From assembly GCA_964496475.1 (NCBI GenBank), contig CAZBZS010000036.1, forward strand, positions 1 through 22,543: 22,543 bases of DNA. Reading direction: 5' to 3'. Made by a program: the position numbers and the translations under genes. How positions within the stretch are numbered: position 1 is the first letter of the stretch; each line of letters opens with the position of its first letter. The notes under the pieces are model-generated. The model saw only the letters and a program-made list of their open reading frames with translations. It made no database searches and had not been told where the DNA came from. Shown piece after piece: positions 1 through 7,917 of the stretch. The stretch is from JASLPR01 sp964496475 (GTDB lineage: Bacteria; Chloroflexota; UBA11872; VXNJ01).

Positions 1-1516
1 TGCGCTGCTGGCCGAAATATTCGACCATGTCGGTGCGTTCGAATTCGCCGTGGACTAGGACATCGAGTCCGATTTCCTCCTGCCAGCGAATGGAGTCCTC
101 GATGGCTTCGCGGATGTAGTTGTCGTACTCCTCTTGGGTGGACTTTCCGCGCTTAAAGGCGGCGCGGGCGGAGCGGACTTCGCGGGTCTGGGGGAAGGAG
201 CCGATGGTGGTGGTGGGGAGGGGAGGCAGGCTGATGTGTTCGCGCTGGATGACGCGGCGACCGTCGTAGCTGGTGGCGCGGCGCAGCATGGATTCGGTGA
301 CGGCGGCGGTGCGGGAGGCGACGGTGCCGCTGTGGATGAGTTCGGAGGTTTTGCGACTTTGGACGGCGGCGTCGCTGTCGGCGATTTCGGCGGCAGTCGC
401 GTCAGAATTGTCGTTCAGGGCACGGGTGATGACGACGATCTCGTGGACCTTCTGGTGGGCGAAGGCAAGCCACTGGCGGAGTTCATATTGCAGGTCGGTC
501 TCGATTTCGAGATCGACCGGCGAGTGCAGGAGAGAACATGATGGCGCGACCAGAACGCGGTCGGGGCCGAGTCGATCGACGGCGGGCCAGGCGCGATCGA
601 GAACAGCGCGCAGGTCAGTTTTCCAGACGTTGCGGCCGTCGACGAGTCCCAGAGAGAGCACGAAGCGATCGGGAATGCCGGCAAGGACGCTGGCGAGCTG
701 ATCGGGGGCGCGGACGAGGTCGATATGCAGGCCGTCGACCTGCAGAGCGAGGGCGAGCGGCAGATTTTCGCGGAGATCGCCGAAGTAGGTGGCGAGGAGG
801 AGCTTGAGCCCGGAGGCGCCGGCGAGGGATGCGTAGGCGGTGGTGAAGGCGCGGTGGACGTCATCGCCAAGATCGAGGACGAGACAGGGCTCGTCGATCT
901 GCACCCAATCGGCGCCGGCGGCCTCGAGCCGTTGGAGTATTTCGGCGTACACGGGAAGGAGGCGGTCCAGCAGCGCCAGTGGGCTGAAATTCTCGTCCCG
1001 AGACTTGGCCAGATGAAGAAAAGTGATGGGGCCGATGAGGACGGGGTGGGTGTGGACTCCCTGAGCTTTGGCTTCGCGGAACTCATCGATGGGCTTGGTG
1101 GAGGCGAGTCGAAATTGCTGATCGGAGTCAATCTCCGGCACGATGTAGTGATAATTGGTGTCGAACCACTTGGTCATCTCCATAGCGGGCAGGTCAGCGG
1201 CGCCTTCCTGCAGGCCGCGGGCCATGGCGAAGTAGGTGCGGAGGTCGACGGTGTCGCCGGACCAGCCGTAGCGCTCGGGGACGGCGCCGACCATGGCGAT
1301 GGTGTCGAGGACCTGGTCGTAAAGGGAGAAATCGTTGGATGGGATGGCGGAGAGGTTGGATTCGGCCTGAAGCTTCCAGTTGTCGCGTCGAATGGCCGCG
1401 GCTCGATCCAGGAGTTCGGCCTTGGCGATCTTGCCGGACCAGTAGCGTTCTAGGGCGCGCTTGAGTTCGCGTCGAGGTCCGATGCGCGGAAAGCCGAGGT
1501 TGGCGGCGGTTACCAT
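1..1516 (-). CDS. metE: Cobalamin-independent methionine synthase (MetE), C-terminus cut off by the window edge
   Basis: MetE transfers a methyl group from 5-methyltetrahydropteroyltri-glutamate to homocysteine, the last step of methionine synthesis, in the cytoplasm without vitamin B12. Translation on the minus strand begins MVTAANLGFPRIGPRRELK, the family's N-terminal signature. It continues with TKWFDTNYHYIVPE, QIDEPCLVLD, the IGSFPQT motif that opens the catalytic half, and VLVHGEFERTDMVEYFG at the edge. The reading frame at the edge matches the frame of the start, so no net frameshift is seen. About 505 of the usual 750-770 residues are present. The His/Cys/Glu zinc ligands of the second barrel lie outside the window. 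The ATG at 1516-1514 has a GGAG sequence about 9 nt upstream. The usual A or P and N of the HGE-ERND motif are F and T here. Identification is secure; activity cannot be judged without the missing end. Confidence 0.95.
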   Translation of the reverse strand, partial: MVTAANLGFPRIGPRRELKRALERYWSGKIAKAELLDRAAAIRRDNWKLQAESNLSAIPSNDFSLYDQVLDTIAMVGAVPERYGWSGDTVDLRTYFAMARGLQEGAADLPAMEMTKWFDTNYHYIVPEIDSDQQFRLASTKPIDEFREAKAQGVHTHPVLIGPITFLHLAKSRDENFSPLALLDRLLPVYAEILQRLEAAGADWVQIDEPCLVLDLGDDVHRAFTTAYASLAGASGLKLLLATYFGDLRENLPLALALQVDGLHIDLVRAPDQLASVLAGIPDRFVLSLGLVDGRNVWKTDLRAVLDRAWPAVDRLGPDRVLVAPSCSLLHSPVDLEIETDLQYELRQWLAFAHQKVHEIVVITRALNDNSDATAAEIADSDAAVQSRKTSELIHSGTVASRTAAVTESMLRRATSYDGRRVIQREHISLPPLPTTTIGSFPQTREVRSARAAFKRGKSTQEEYDNYIREAIEDSIRWQEEIGLDVLVHGEFERTDMVEYFGQQR

Positions 1517-1593
1517 CTGGTTAAGTCTCCGTCGGCGATGAGGGGATGGGGGTGGATGTTTCGGGAGGCCAGAGTGCATCCGCAAACCCACCG

Positions 1594-1624
1594 AGGATAT
1601 TTGTTGGAGCGCCCCGGCGTCAAA
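1594..1624 (-). promoter_or_regulatory. Candidate metE promoter
   Basis: On the minus strand, TTTGAC (1624-1619) is followed 19 nt later by TATCCT (1599-1594). AATATC is the alternative -10 at 17 nt spacing. The predicted leader would be about 70 nt. Matches to consensus are only moderate and the spacing of the better -10 is long, so this is a weak call. I looked for SAM-I, SAH and cobalamin riboswitch cores in 1517-1775 and did not recognise one. Confidence 0.22.
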
Positions 1625-1789
1625 GCAAAGTGACCAAGGCGGGTGGTGATGTTGATTGCCGGAGCGTCGGGCGCGGCGACGACTGTCTGGGTGTGGCCGT
1701 GGTGTGGGGGTTGAACGCGGTCTAGACTGCGTTGTTACTAGGGAAAAGTCGGTAGTCGCGTTCATAGAACAAGTGTGGAGGAGCCTGAA

Positions 1790-2815
1790 ATCGAGCCTCG
1801 TCGGATAGCGAGATGCGCACTGATGGCGCTGGGGTTGGGTCTTCTGCTGGCCAGTTGCGGCGGGACGGAGAGTACTCAGGCGGTTGGCCGGGCGGTGTCG
1901 GGTAATACGTCTCGCCCGATCGCGGAAGCATCCCAAAGCAGGCCGGCGAGCACGCCTACGCTGCAGTCAACCGGAGGGGAGTTTGTGGAGCCGGTGGGGC
2001 TGGGCGGGTCGATCGTGTTCATGTCGAGTAGGGGTGAATATGACAATCTGTATCTGCTTTCGCTTGAAGACGACCGGGTGGGGCAGCTGACCACGCTGGC
2101 GGGAATTGACGCGTTTCCGAAGGTGTCGCCGGATGGCGCCAGAATTCTCTACCAGTCGGGAACGCAATCGCTGCTGCCGGAGGTGATCGTGCTGGACGCG
2201 AACGGTGGCTTCAACCGGCTCACGGACAACGACTCTGGAGACCTCTCGCCAGACTGGTCGCCGGACGGGAGGCGGGTAGTGTTCACGTCGGATCGGGACG
2301 GGGACTTCGACCTTTACATAATGGACGCGGATGGGACGAATCAGCGGCGGCTGATGGAGCACGAGGGGATCGATCTGTTAGCGCACTGGTCGCCGGACGG
2401 GACGCAGATCGTGTTTACGTCCGATACGCGGGGAAATAACGACATCTACATAGTGGGTGCGGACGGGAGAAATATGCGCCGGCTGACGAGCGATCCGGGC
2501 CAGGATGAGTGGGCCAGATGGTCGCCGGACGGGACCCGGCTGGTGTTCAATTCAGACCGGGATGGGGACGGAGAAATTTACGTGATGAACGCGAGCGGGG
2601 GAGGGCTGGTGAAGCTAACGGACTCGAGAGCTTTCGATACGTTCCCGACGTGGTCGCCGGATGGGAGTCACATCGCGTTCGCGTCGGACCGCACCGGCAA
2701 TGACGAGATCTGGATTATGGAGGCGGACGGATCGAATCCGATCCAGGTGACGGACAATCCGGCGCGGGACAGAGCCCCGAACTGGACGGTATTCAGGTAC
2801 TCGGCGGCCCCGTAG
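1790..2815 (+). CDS. PD40/TolB-type beta-propeller lipoprotein, probable ATC start
   Basis: A secreted, lipid-anchored six-bladed beta-propeller; related TolB-like proteins act as binding scaffolds at the cell envelope, and the partner here is unknown. The N-terminus has an RR-containing basic stretch, a hydrophobic run (ALMALGLGLLLASC) and a lipobox LAS-C, with the lipidated cysteine at residue 23 of the chosen start. Blades carry the WSPDG...IVFTSDRDG..DIYIMDADG...RLT consensus. At DNA level they recur every 132 bp. Start choice: ATC at 1790 follows GGAGGAG (1777-1783) at normal spacing and gives a standard 22-residue lipoprotein signal. The upstream in-frame GTG at 1775 has no Shine-Dalgarno and would put acidic residues before the signal. 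ATG 1823 would remove the positive charges. An in-frame TAG at 1739 bounds the ORF. The gene ends 9 bp from the convergent SDR gene. Confidence 0.85.
   Translation: MEPRRIARCALMALGLGLLLASCGGTESTQAVGRAVSGNTSRPIAEASQSRPASTPTLQSTGGEFVEPVGLGGSIVFMSSRGEYDNLYLLSLEDDRVGQLTTLAGIDAFPKVSPDGARILYQSGTQSLLPEVIVLDANGGFNRLTDNDSGDLSPDWSPDGRRVVFTSDRDGDFDLYIMDADGTNQRRLMEHEGIDLLAHWSPDGTQIVFTSDTRGNNDIYIVGADGRNMRRLTSDPGQDEWARWSPDGTRLVFNSDRDGDGEIYVMNASGGGLVKLTDSRAFDTFPTWSPDGSHIAFASDRTGNDEIWIMEADGSNPIQVTDNPARDRAPNWTVFRYSAAP
2123..2790 (+). repeat. Exact 132-bp (44-codon) propeller repeat
   Basis: The core TGGTCGCCGGACGGGA and its variants begin at 2123 (GTCGCCGGATGG form), 2255, 2387, 2519 and 2651. A degenerate sixth TGGACGG is at 2783. 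Every interval is exactly 132 bp. Copies 2255, 2387 and 2519 are identical over the 16-bp core. The period encodes one 44-residue blade, with no indel between blades. Confidence 0.9.
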
Positions 2816-2824
2816 GAAGGCTCG

Positions 2825-3559
2825 TCAGGAGAGGCGACGCCGGCTGGGGCGGAGGCTGAGGTCTTCGATGAGGGCCCGGGGATGGGATTTGGCGACGAAG
2901 ACGACGGCGGCGGCGACGTCTTCGGGCGCGAGGACGAGGCCATCTTCGCCAGGCTGAAGGCGCTGGTGGTCGGTGTCGAGCATGGCGGTGTCGACTTCGC
3001 CTGGGTAGATGGCGGTGCAGCGGATGCCGTTTTCGCCCTCCTCGACGTTGATGGTGTGGCTGAGACCGGTTACGCCGTGTTTGCTGGCGATGTAGGCGAC
3101 GCCGGAATGGGCGCTGGCGCGTAGGCCGGCGCCGGAGACGATGTTGATGATTTGTCCGCCGCCGTTCGCGTGCAAATGGGGGAGGATTTCGCGGATGATG
3201 TAGTAGGTGCCGTTGAGGTTGATGTCGACGACCTGTCGCCAGGTTTCGAGGGGGATGTCGTTGAGATTGCGAAGGGCGGTGTTGACGCCGGCGTTGTTGA
3301 TGACGAGGTCGATGGGGCCAAGTTGGGCGATGGCGGCGGCGACGAACTCCTGGACGTGCGGGTAGTCGGTGACGTCGCCAGGGCTGGATAAGACTTCGAC
3401 ACCGGCCGCGCGGGCCTCGGCGGCGGCGGCGGCGAGAGGGTCGGGAGAGCGGGAGGTGAGGGCGAGATTGACCCCTTCGGCGGCGAGGGCCCGCAGGATG
3501 CCAAGGCCGATGCCGGCGCCGGCGCCGGTGAGAATGGCGTTCTTGCCACGGATATCGAT
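2825..3559 (-). CDS. SDR-family NAD(P)-dependent oxidoreductase (copy A), probable ATC start
   Basis: A classical short-chain dehydrogenase/reductase that oxidises or reduces a carbonyl or alcohol using NAD(P)H; the substrate cannot be read from sequence. Visible are the Rossmann motif TGAGAGIG near residue 12, the NNAG motif (INNAGVN), the catalytic serine (NIVSGAG), the active site YIASK and the PGEVDT loop after it. Its tandem neighbour on the right (3625-4359) is a paralogue. Starting at ATC 3559-3557, seven nt after GAGG (3570-3567), gives (M)DIRGKNAILTG and 244 aa. This matches the paralogue's MDLTGKTAIVTG and its 244 aa exactly. No ATG, GTG or TTG lies in frame between the upstream gene's coding region and the Rossmann motif. 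The last gene of the korAB-led block, 65 bp downstream of copy B; it ends 9 bp from the convergent lipoprotein gene. Confidence 0.92.
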   Translation of the reverse strand: MDIRGKNAILTGAGAGIGLGILRALAAEGVNLALTSRSPDPLAAAAAEARAAGVEVLSSPGDVTDYPHVQEFVAAAIAQLGPIDLVINNAGVNTALRNLNDIPLETWRQVVDINLNGTYYIIREILPHLHANGGGQIINIVSGAGLRASAHSGVAYIASKHGVTGLSHTINVEEGENGIRCTAIYPGEVDTAMLDTDHQRLQPGEDGLVLAPEDVAAAVVFVAKSHPRALIEDLSLRPSRRRLS

Positions 3560-3624
3560 GTCTGTACCTCGGGTCTGGCGGGATTTGAGTGCGGGCAGCT
3601 TAGCAGTCGGCCGGGTTAGCCCGG

Positions 3625-4359
3625 TCAGGTGCGCTCGATGGTGGATTCGACGACGATCTCGGATACGTTGGCGCGGGGCGGCATCCTGGCAGCGAAGACG
3701 ACAGCTGCGGCGATGTCTTCGGGCTTCATGATCTGGGCGCGACGTTCGTCGGAGGTACCGTCGGGACGGAGGCCGATCATCTGGGTGTCGGTCTCGCCGG
3801 GGAAGATGGCGGTGGCACGGATGCCGTGGGTCCATTCCTCGGAACGGATGCTCTGAGTGAAGGCGGCGAGGCCGGCCTTGGTGGCGCCGTAGGCGACGCC
3901 GGAGTAGGTGCGGTCGCGGATGATGGCAGCGGTGGAAGCAATGTTGATGATGAGGCCGCCGCCGGCTTCGCGCATGGACGGCACGACCTCGCGAGCGAAA
4001 TCGAAGGGGGCGGTGAGGTTGATGGCCACGACCCGGTCCCAGTTGTCGGCGCCGATGTCGGTGAGGGCGCGCTTGAGGGTGTGGATGGCGGCGTTGTTGA
4101 CGAGGAGATCGATGGCGCCGAATTCGGCGATGGCGGCGACGACGACGCTGCTGACGTGTCCGCGGTCGGTGGCGTCACCCGGCAGGGCGAGGACCCGGAC
4201 ACCGTGAGAGCGGGCGGCCTCGGCGGATTCTTCCAGCAGGTCGGCGCGACGGGCGGTGATGGCGAGGTTGACGCCCTCGGCGGCGAGGGCGGCGACAATG
4301 GCCTGGCCAATGCCGGCGCTGGCTCCAGTGACGATGGCGGTCTTGCCTGTGAGGTCCAT
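3625..4359 (-). CDS. SDR-family NAD(P)-dependent oxidoreductase (copy B)
   Basis: A second classical SDR of 244 aa, arising with copy A by tandem duplication and now clearly diverged. It starts MDLTGKTAIVTGASAGIGQ with the TGxxxGIG nucleotide-binding loop. It then shows VNNAAIH, catalytic serine in NIASTA, active site YGATK, and PGETDT before the substrate loop. Copy A has a more standard NNAG where this one has NNAA. The ATG at 4359 is preceded by GGGGGAACTCCT, a weak ribosome-binding site. The gap to the flavin-reductase-like gene upstream is 112 bp, so it may have its own promoter, although strand and order fit one transcription unit. Adjacent diverged SDRs often act on related substrates or as two steps of a pathway, but nothing in the sequence names the substrate. 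Confidence 0.93.
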   Translation of the reverse strand: MDLTGKTAIVTGASAGIGQAIVAALAAEGVNLAITARRADLLEESAEAARSHGVRVLALPGDATDRGHVSSVVVAAIAEFGAIDLLVNNAAIHTLKRALTDIGADNWDRVVAINLTAPFDFAREVVPSMREAGGGLIINIASTAAIIRDRTYSGVAYGATKAGLAAFTQSIRSEEWTHGIRATAIFPGETDTQMIGLRPDGTSDERRAQIMKPEDIAAAVVFAARMPPRANVSEIVVESTIERT

Positions 4360-4471
4360 AGGAGTTCCCCCGGTCGGGCGATGGTTGAGCGGTCGAGTGG
4401 ATGGAGGATAGCAAGCGGGCGCGCCCGGGGCAGAGCGCGGGCCGGCATAGCGGGAGAATCGGCGTGGGCGG

Positions 4472-5082
4472 CTAGGCGACGGGCCGTTGGAGGTCGAAGA
4501 TCCCGGTGGTGCGGCAGTAGGTCGATCCGCTGAGGCGGCCGACGGCCTTCAGTTGGAGCGGGTCGGCGGAGCCGTCTTCGCTCAGGAAGCGGTCGTCGAT
4601 GTGGGCGAGGACGATCTCGCCGACGACCACCGTGTAGAAGCGGGGGGGGGGTCGCCGTACTCGCGGGTCTCGACCAGGCGGCATTCGAAGTTGGCGGGGG
4701 ATTCGGCGACGCGTGGCGCGGAGACCAGATCGGAAGCGGCGGCGCTGAGACCGGCGAGCTGGAACTCGTCGATTTCGGGTCCTGCGTCGGCGGCGCTGGC
4801 GTTCATGGCTTCGGCGATGTCCTCGGTGACGACGTTGAGGACGAATTCGCGCGAGTGCAGGATGTTGGCGAGGGTGTGCTTTTGCCCGTCACTGCGCTGC
4901 CCGACGGAGAAGGCGAAGAGGGGCGGGGTGACGCAGATGGGCATGAAGTAGCTGAAGGGAGCGACGTTGTGGACGCCGTCGGCAGAGATGGTGCTGACAA
5001 AAGCGATGGGACGGGGCACGATGAGACCGCTCATGATCTTGTACATGTCGGGCGGTGGCTGTGAGGCGGGGTTGAGGATCAA
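4472..5082 (-). CDS. Flavin reductase-like (FMN-binding split barrel) protein, frame broken at a poly-C tract
   Basis: A member of the DIM6/NTAB flavin-reductase-like family, which binds FMN and either reduces flavin with NAD(P)H or acts as a small flavoprotein. The first part (from TTG 5082, with AAGGA upstream) contains the family hallmark VPRPIAFVSTISADG, then NVAPFSYFMP, GQKHTLANI and REFVLNVV. The C-terminal part is in another frame: FYTVVVGEIVLAHIDD through GIFDLQRPVA and a TAG at 4474-4472. The two frames meet in a run of ten C on the coding strand (G at 4642-4651). Eight or eleven C would restore one ORF of about 200 aa, the normal family length. An indel in sequencing or assembly is the likeliest cause; slippage-based phase variation or a real pseudogene is possible. 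It sits 86 bp downstream of korB. Confidence 0.85.
4642..4651. repeat. Ten-base G homopolymer at the flavin-reductase frameshift
   Basis: Ten consecutive G on the + strand inside the flavin-reductase-like gene. The ORF is in one frame before it and another after it. A length of 8 or 11 would restore the frame. Confidence 0.95.
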
Positions 5083-5168
5083 GGTTGGTTCCTTGGGCGT
5101 GACGGGGCGGCTCGGGGCGGCAAGTGGCTCCAGCCGGAGCGAGTTCTATCGAAGACGGGGACGGAGGC

Positions 5169-6065
5169 CTAAGCGTAGTCGTCGAGCATCCTGGCGAAAT
5201 CGTCGGGGCTGAATTCGCCGGCGAGGTCGCGATCGACGGCGCCGCCGAAGGCTTTGATCGCCGGCACCTGTTCTTCGTAGGTCGGGCGATCGGTGTTTTG
5301 AAAAAGAATTCCGGTCGGGATGCGATCGCCCCACTCCATGGAACGGTCGATGGCGGTGCGCATGTCGCCGGTGTCGTGATCTTCTTCCTGAAGGTCGTAA
5401 ATACGCTCGCGATACCACTTGGTGGTGTTGAGGCGGTTGTAGATGACGCAATCCTGCAAGATTTCGACGAGGGCGTAGCCAGGGTGCTCGATGGCGCGGG
5501 CGAGGAGGTCGGCCATGCCGCGGGGATCGCCGGAGAAGCCGCGGGCGACGAAGCTGGCGCCGGCCATGATGGCGGTGCCAAGCCCGTTGAGAGCGGCTTC
5601 GATGGAACCTTCGGGTGAGGTAGTGGTGACGAGGCCGGGCTGGCTGGTGGGCGAGTACTGTCCCTTGGTGAGGGCGTAGACCTGATTGTTCTCTACGACC
5701 TGGACCATGTTCACGTTGCGGCGGGCGGTGTGGATGAGGTGGCCGACGCCGATGCCGTAGCTGTCGCCGTCACCGCTGACGGAGATCACGGTGAACTTGT
5801 TGGGGGCGGCGAGGCGGATGCCGGTGGCGACGGGGACGGGCCGCCCGTGGAGGGAGTTGAACTCATTGGCCCACATGTAATGGGGCAGCTTGCTGCCGCA
5901 GCCAATACCCGAGGTGAACATGACCTGGTGGGGGCCGATGCCGAGCTCGGTGAGGGCGCGTTTGAGGCCAACGACGATACCGAAGTCGCCGCAGCCGGGG
6001 CACCACGTGGAGCGCTCGTCGGTATTGAAAGCCTTGATGGTCACGGTGGCCGATTCAGACACCAT
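5169..6065 (-). CDS. korB: 2-oxoacid:ferredoxin oxidoreductase, beta subunit (KorB type)
   Basis: The thiamine-diphosphate-binding beta subunit of a 2-oxoglutarate/2-oxoacid:ferredoxin oxidoreductase, which decarboxylates a 2-oxoacid to an acyl-CoA and passes electrons to ferredoxin. Visible are WCPGCGDFGI near residue 21 (cluster and ThDP region), GIGCGSKLPHY, the ThDP/Mg motif SGDGDSYGIG followed by a conserved HTARRN, and ENNQVYALTKGQYSPTS. The length of 298 aa is typical. ATG 6065 lies 11 bp inside the end of korA and follows an AGGAGG sequence, so translation is coupled. A separate ferredoxin-like delta subunit is not seen nearby, so this is the two-subunit KorAB arrangement. Substrate preference (2-oxoglutarate versus pyruvate or branched-chain) cannot be settled from sequence alone; 2-oxoglutarate is the usual assignment. 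Confidence 0.95.
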   Translation of the reverse strand: MVSESATVTIKAFNTDERSTWCPGCGDFGIVVGLKRALTELGIGPHQVMFTSGIGCGSKLPHYMWANEFNSLHGRPVPVATGIRLAAPNKFTVISVSGDGDSYGIGVGHLIHTARRNVNMVQVVENNQVYALTKGQYSPTSQPGLVTTTSPEGSIEAALNGLGTAIMAGASFVARGFSGDPRGMADLLARAIEHPGYALVEILQDCVIYNRLNTTKWYRERIYDLQEEDHDTGDMRTAIDRSMEWGDRIPTGILFQNTDRPTYEEQVPAIKAFGGAVDRDLAGEFSPDDFARMLDDYA

Positions 6066-7833
6066 CGCGCACCTCCTCTTTGACGGCGGCGACGATGGCG
6101 CCGGCGGTTACCTGCTTGCTGTCGTATTTGAGAATCCGGTGATGGAAATTGATGCCGGTGGCGCGGCGGACGATGCCGGCGAACTGGCCGGAGAAGTTTT
6201 GCTCGACACCGATGAGATACCGGGCCGCGGACAGCACCTCCTCGATGCCCTCGGGAAGGGGCCAGACTTCGGGGAAGTGGATCGCGCCGGCGCTCTGTCT
6301 GTCGGCGACGAGGAGATCGACGGCTTCTCTGATAGGGCCTCGGGTCGATCCCCAGCCGACGAGGGTGATGTCTGCATCCTGGTCGCCGTAGAGCTCGGGG
6401 GGGAGCATGTCGGGGCGGGCGGTATCGACCTTTCGCATGCGCTTGTCCATCTGCTGGATGCGTACCGACTGGGACTCAGTGATGAAGCCGCGCTCGGTGT
6501 GCTCGTCGCCGGTTGTCATGTAGACGCCGCGAGGGTGGCCGGGGAGCGCACGCGGAGAAATGCCGTCATCCGAGAGTTTGTGGCGGGCGTACATCTCGTC
6601 GGGGCCGAAGGCGTCGAGTTGTTCATCGGAGACGAGTTTGCCGCGGTCGATGGTGATGTTCCCGAAATCGAGGTTGGCGCGGTCGACGGTCTTCAGGGCG
6701 AAGGCCTGGAAGAGGTCGGTCATGATGATGACCGGGGTCTGGTATTTCTCGGCGAGGTTGAAGGCGCGGTGGCCGGCGCGGAAGCATTCCTCAACGGACC
6801 CCGGAGTAAGGATTAGGCGCGGGAATTCGCCGTGGGAGGCGTAGAGGACGAAGTCGAGGTCGCCCTGCTCGGTGCGGGTGGGCATGCCGGTGGAAGGGCC
6901 GGCGCGCTGGGCGTTGACGATGACGAGGCCGGTCTCGGTGGTGCCGGCGAGGCCAAGGGCCTCGGTCATGAGGCAAAAGCCGCCGCCGGAGGTTGAGGTC
7001 ATGGCGCGGGCGCCGGCGTGCGCGGCGCCGATGGTGGTCAACAGGGCGGCGATCTCGTCTTCGGTTTGCTTGATGACTATTCCGTACTCGTCCTGGTGGG
7101 CCGCGAGGAACTCGAGCACGGTGGTGGCGGGGGTCATGGGGTAACCGGAGATAAAACGACAGCCGCCGCCGATGGCGCCCATTCCGATGGCGGTGTTGCC
7201 GTTGATGAGGATGCGATTTTCACCCCCGGGACGGGCTTGCAACTGAAAGTCGAACCGGTCCTGGAACTGGGAGCCGTATTCGACGGCGGCGCTGAGGACT
7301 TCAATGTTGGACGCGGCGAGTTTTTCGCCGCGCTCGCCGGGATAACGACCGATGAAGGCCTCGCGGAGCGAGCGCTCGATGTAATCGGCGGAGAAATTGG
7401 TGATGCCAACGAGAACGCCGACGGCGGCGGTGTTGGCCATGAGCTTGTTGCCGCCGATGTCGTTGGCGAATTTGACGAGCGGGGCCCGGATTACGAGGAG
7501 ATCACGGCCTTCGAAAAGCGAGTCGTCGAGTTTGTAATTTTCGTCGAAAATGACGGCGCCGCCGGGGAGGATGTCGTCAATGCGTTCGCGGACGGCCTGC
7601 TCGTCGAAGGCTAGGAGCACATGGGCGCCTTCGCCGTGGGTCTCTATGGGCTCTTCGCCAACCCGAATCTGGTAATAGATGTGGCCGCCGCGGATGCGGG
7701 ATTCAAAGTCGAAGTTGGCGAAAGTCCAGAGGCCGGCGCGGGTCATGGATCGCGCCCAACCGGAACCCTGGCTGTCACAGCCGGTTCCGGCGGCGCCGGC
7801 GAACTGGAAGATCATGTTGTTAATGGTGGGCAT
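6055..7833 (-). CDS. korA: 2-oxoacid:ferredoxin oxidoreductase, fused gamma-alpha subunit (KorA type)
   Basis: The large subunit of the KorAB complex. The N-terminal ~190 residues are the gamma domain (FQFAGAAGTGCDSQG, then FESRIRGGHIYYQIR). The remainder is the alpha domain: NGNTAIGMGAIGGGCRFISGYPMTPAT with the conserved YPxTP loop that contacts the 2-oxoacid and ThDP, then KQTEDEIAALLTTIGAA, TSTSGGGF, QRAGPSTGMPTRTEQGDL and PGSVEECF. The C-terminal transketolase-like domain includes DITLVGWGSTRGPI. The ATG at 7833 has GGAGG five nt upstream and gives MPTINNMIFQFAGAAG. An in-frame GTG at 7839 overlaps that ribosome-binding site and is less likely. The length of 592 aa is normal. First gene of the minus-strand block, with a GC-rich structured leader. 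Confidence 0.95.
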   Translation of the reverse strand: MPTINNMIFQFAGAAGTGCDSQGSGWARSMTRAGLWTFANFDFESRIRGGHIYYQIRVGEEPIETHGEGAHVLLAFDEQAVRERIDDILPGGAVIFDENYKLDDSLFEGRDLLVIRAPLVKFANDIGGNKLMANTAAVGVLVGITNFSADYIERSLREAFIGRYPGERGEKLAASNIEVLSAAVEYGSQFQDRFDFQLQARPGGENRILINGNTAIGMGAIGGGCRFISGYPMTPATTVLEFLAAHQDEYGIVIKQTEDEIAALLTTIGAAHAGARAMTSTSGGGFCLMTEALGLAGTTETGLVIVNAQRAGPSTGMPTRTEQGDLDFVLYASHGEFPRLILTPGSVEECFRAGHRAFNLAEKYQTPVIIMTDLFQAFALKTVDRANLDFGNITIDRGKLVSDEQLDAFGPDEMYARHKLSDDGISPRALPGHPRGVYMTTGDEHTERGFITESQSVRIQQMDKRMRKVDTARPDMLPPELYGDQDADITLVGWGSTRGPIREAVDLLVADRQSAGAIHFPEVWPLPEGIEEVLSAARYLIGVEQNFSGQFAGIVRRATGINFHHRILKYDSKQVTAGAIVAAVKEEVRDGV

Positions 7834-7877
7834 CGTCACCTCCTGTGGGGATCGACGGGGATGGGTGAGGTGGGGGA

Positions 7878-7917
7878 CCTGCGGGACTGCTCGGCGGCGG
7901 GGCCGCGGCTCCGCAGG
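7878..7917 (-). promoter_or_regulatory. Nested stem-loop in the korA leader
   Basis: CCTGCGG (7878-7884) pairs perfectly with CCGCAGG (7911-7917). Inside, GCGGC (7894-7898) pairs with GCCGC (7902-7906) around a GGG loop. The structure ends about 45 nt before the korA ATG on the minus strand. No U-run follows, so it is not an ordinary terminator. A leader structure controlling korAB is possible but unproven. Confidence 0.35.

Noticed and set aside
725..1453. Long open frames antisense to metE, korAB, dnaN and the gamma-glutamyltransferase gene
   Set aside because: They are low-complexity Gly/Ala/Asp/Val-rich or Arg/Ser/Pro-rich translations produced by GC-rich codons and strand skew, and lie opposite genes with clear homology.
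1517..1775. Possible riboswitch upstream of metE
   Set aside because: I found no recognisable SAM-I, SAH or cobalamin core; only a short CGTCG/CGACG inverted repeat (1665-1681) that could be chance in GC-rich DNA.
3560..3835. N-terminal extension of SDR copy A back to an ATG at 3835
   Set aside because: The extra 92 residues mostly overlap the paralogue's coding sequence in another frame, are Arg/His-rich and show no SDR-like features.
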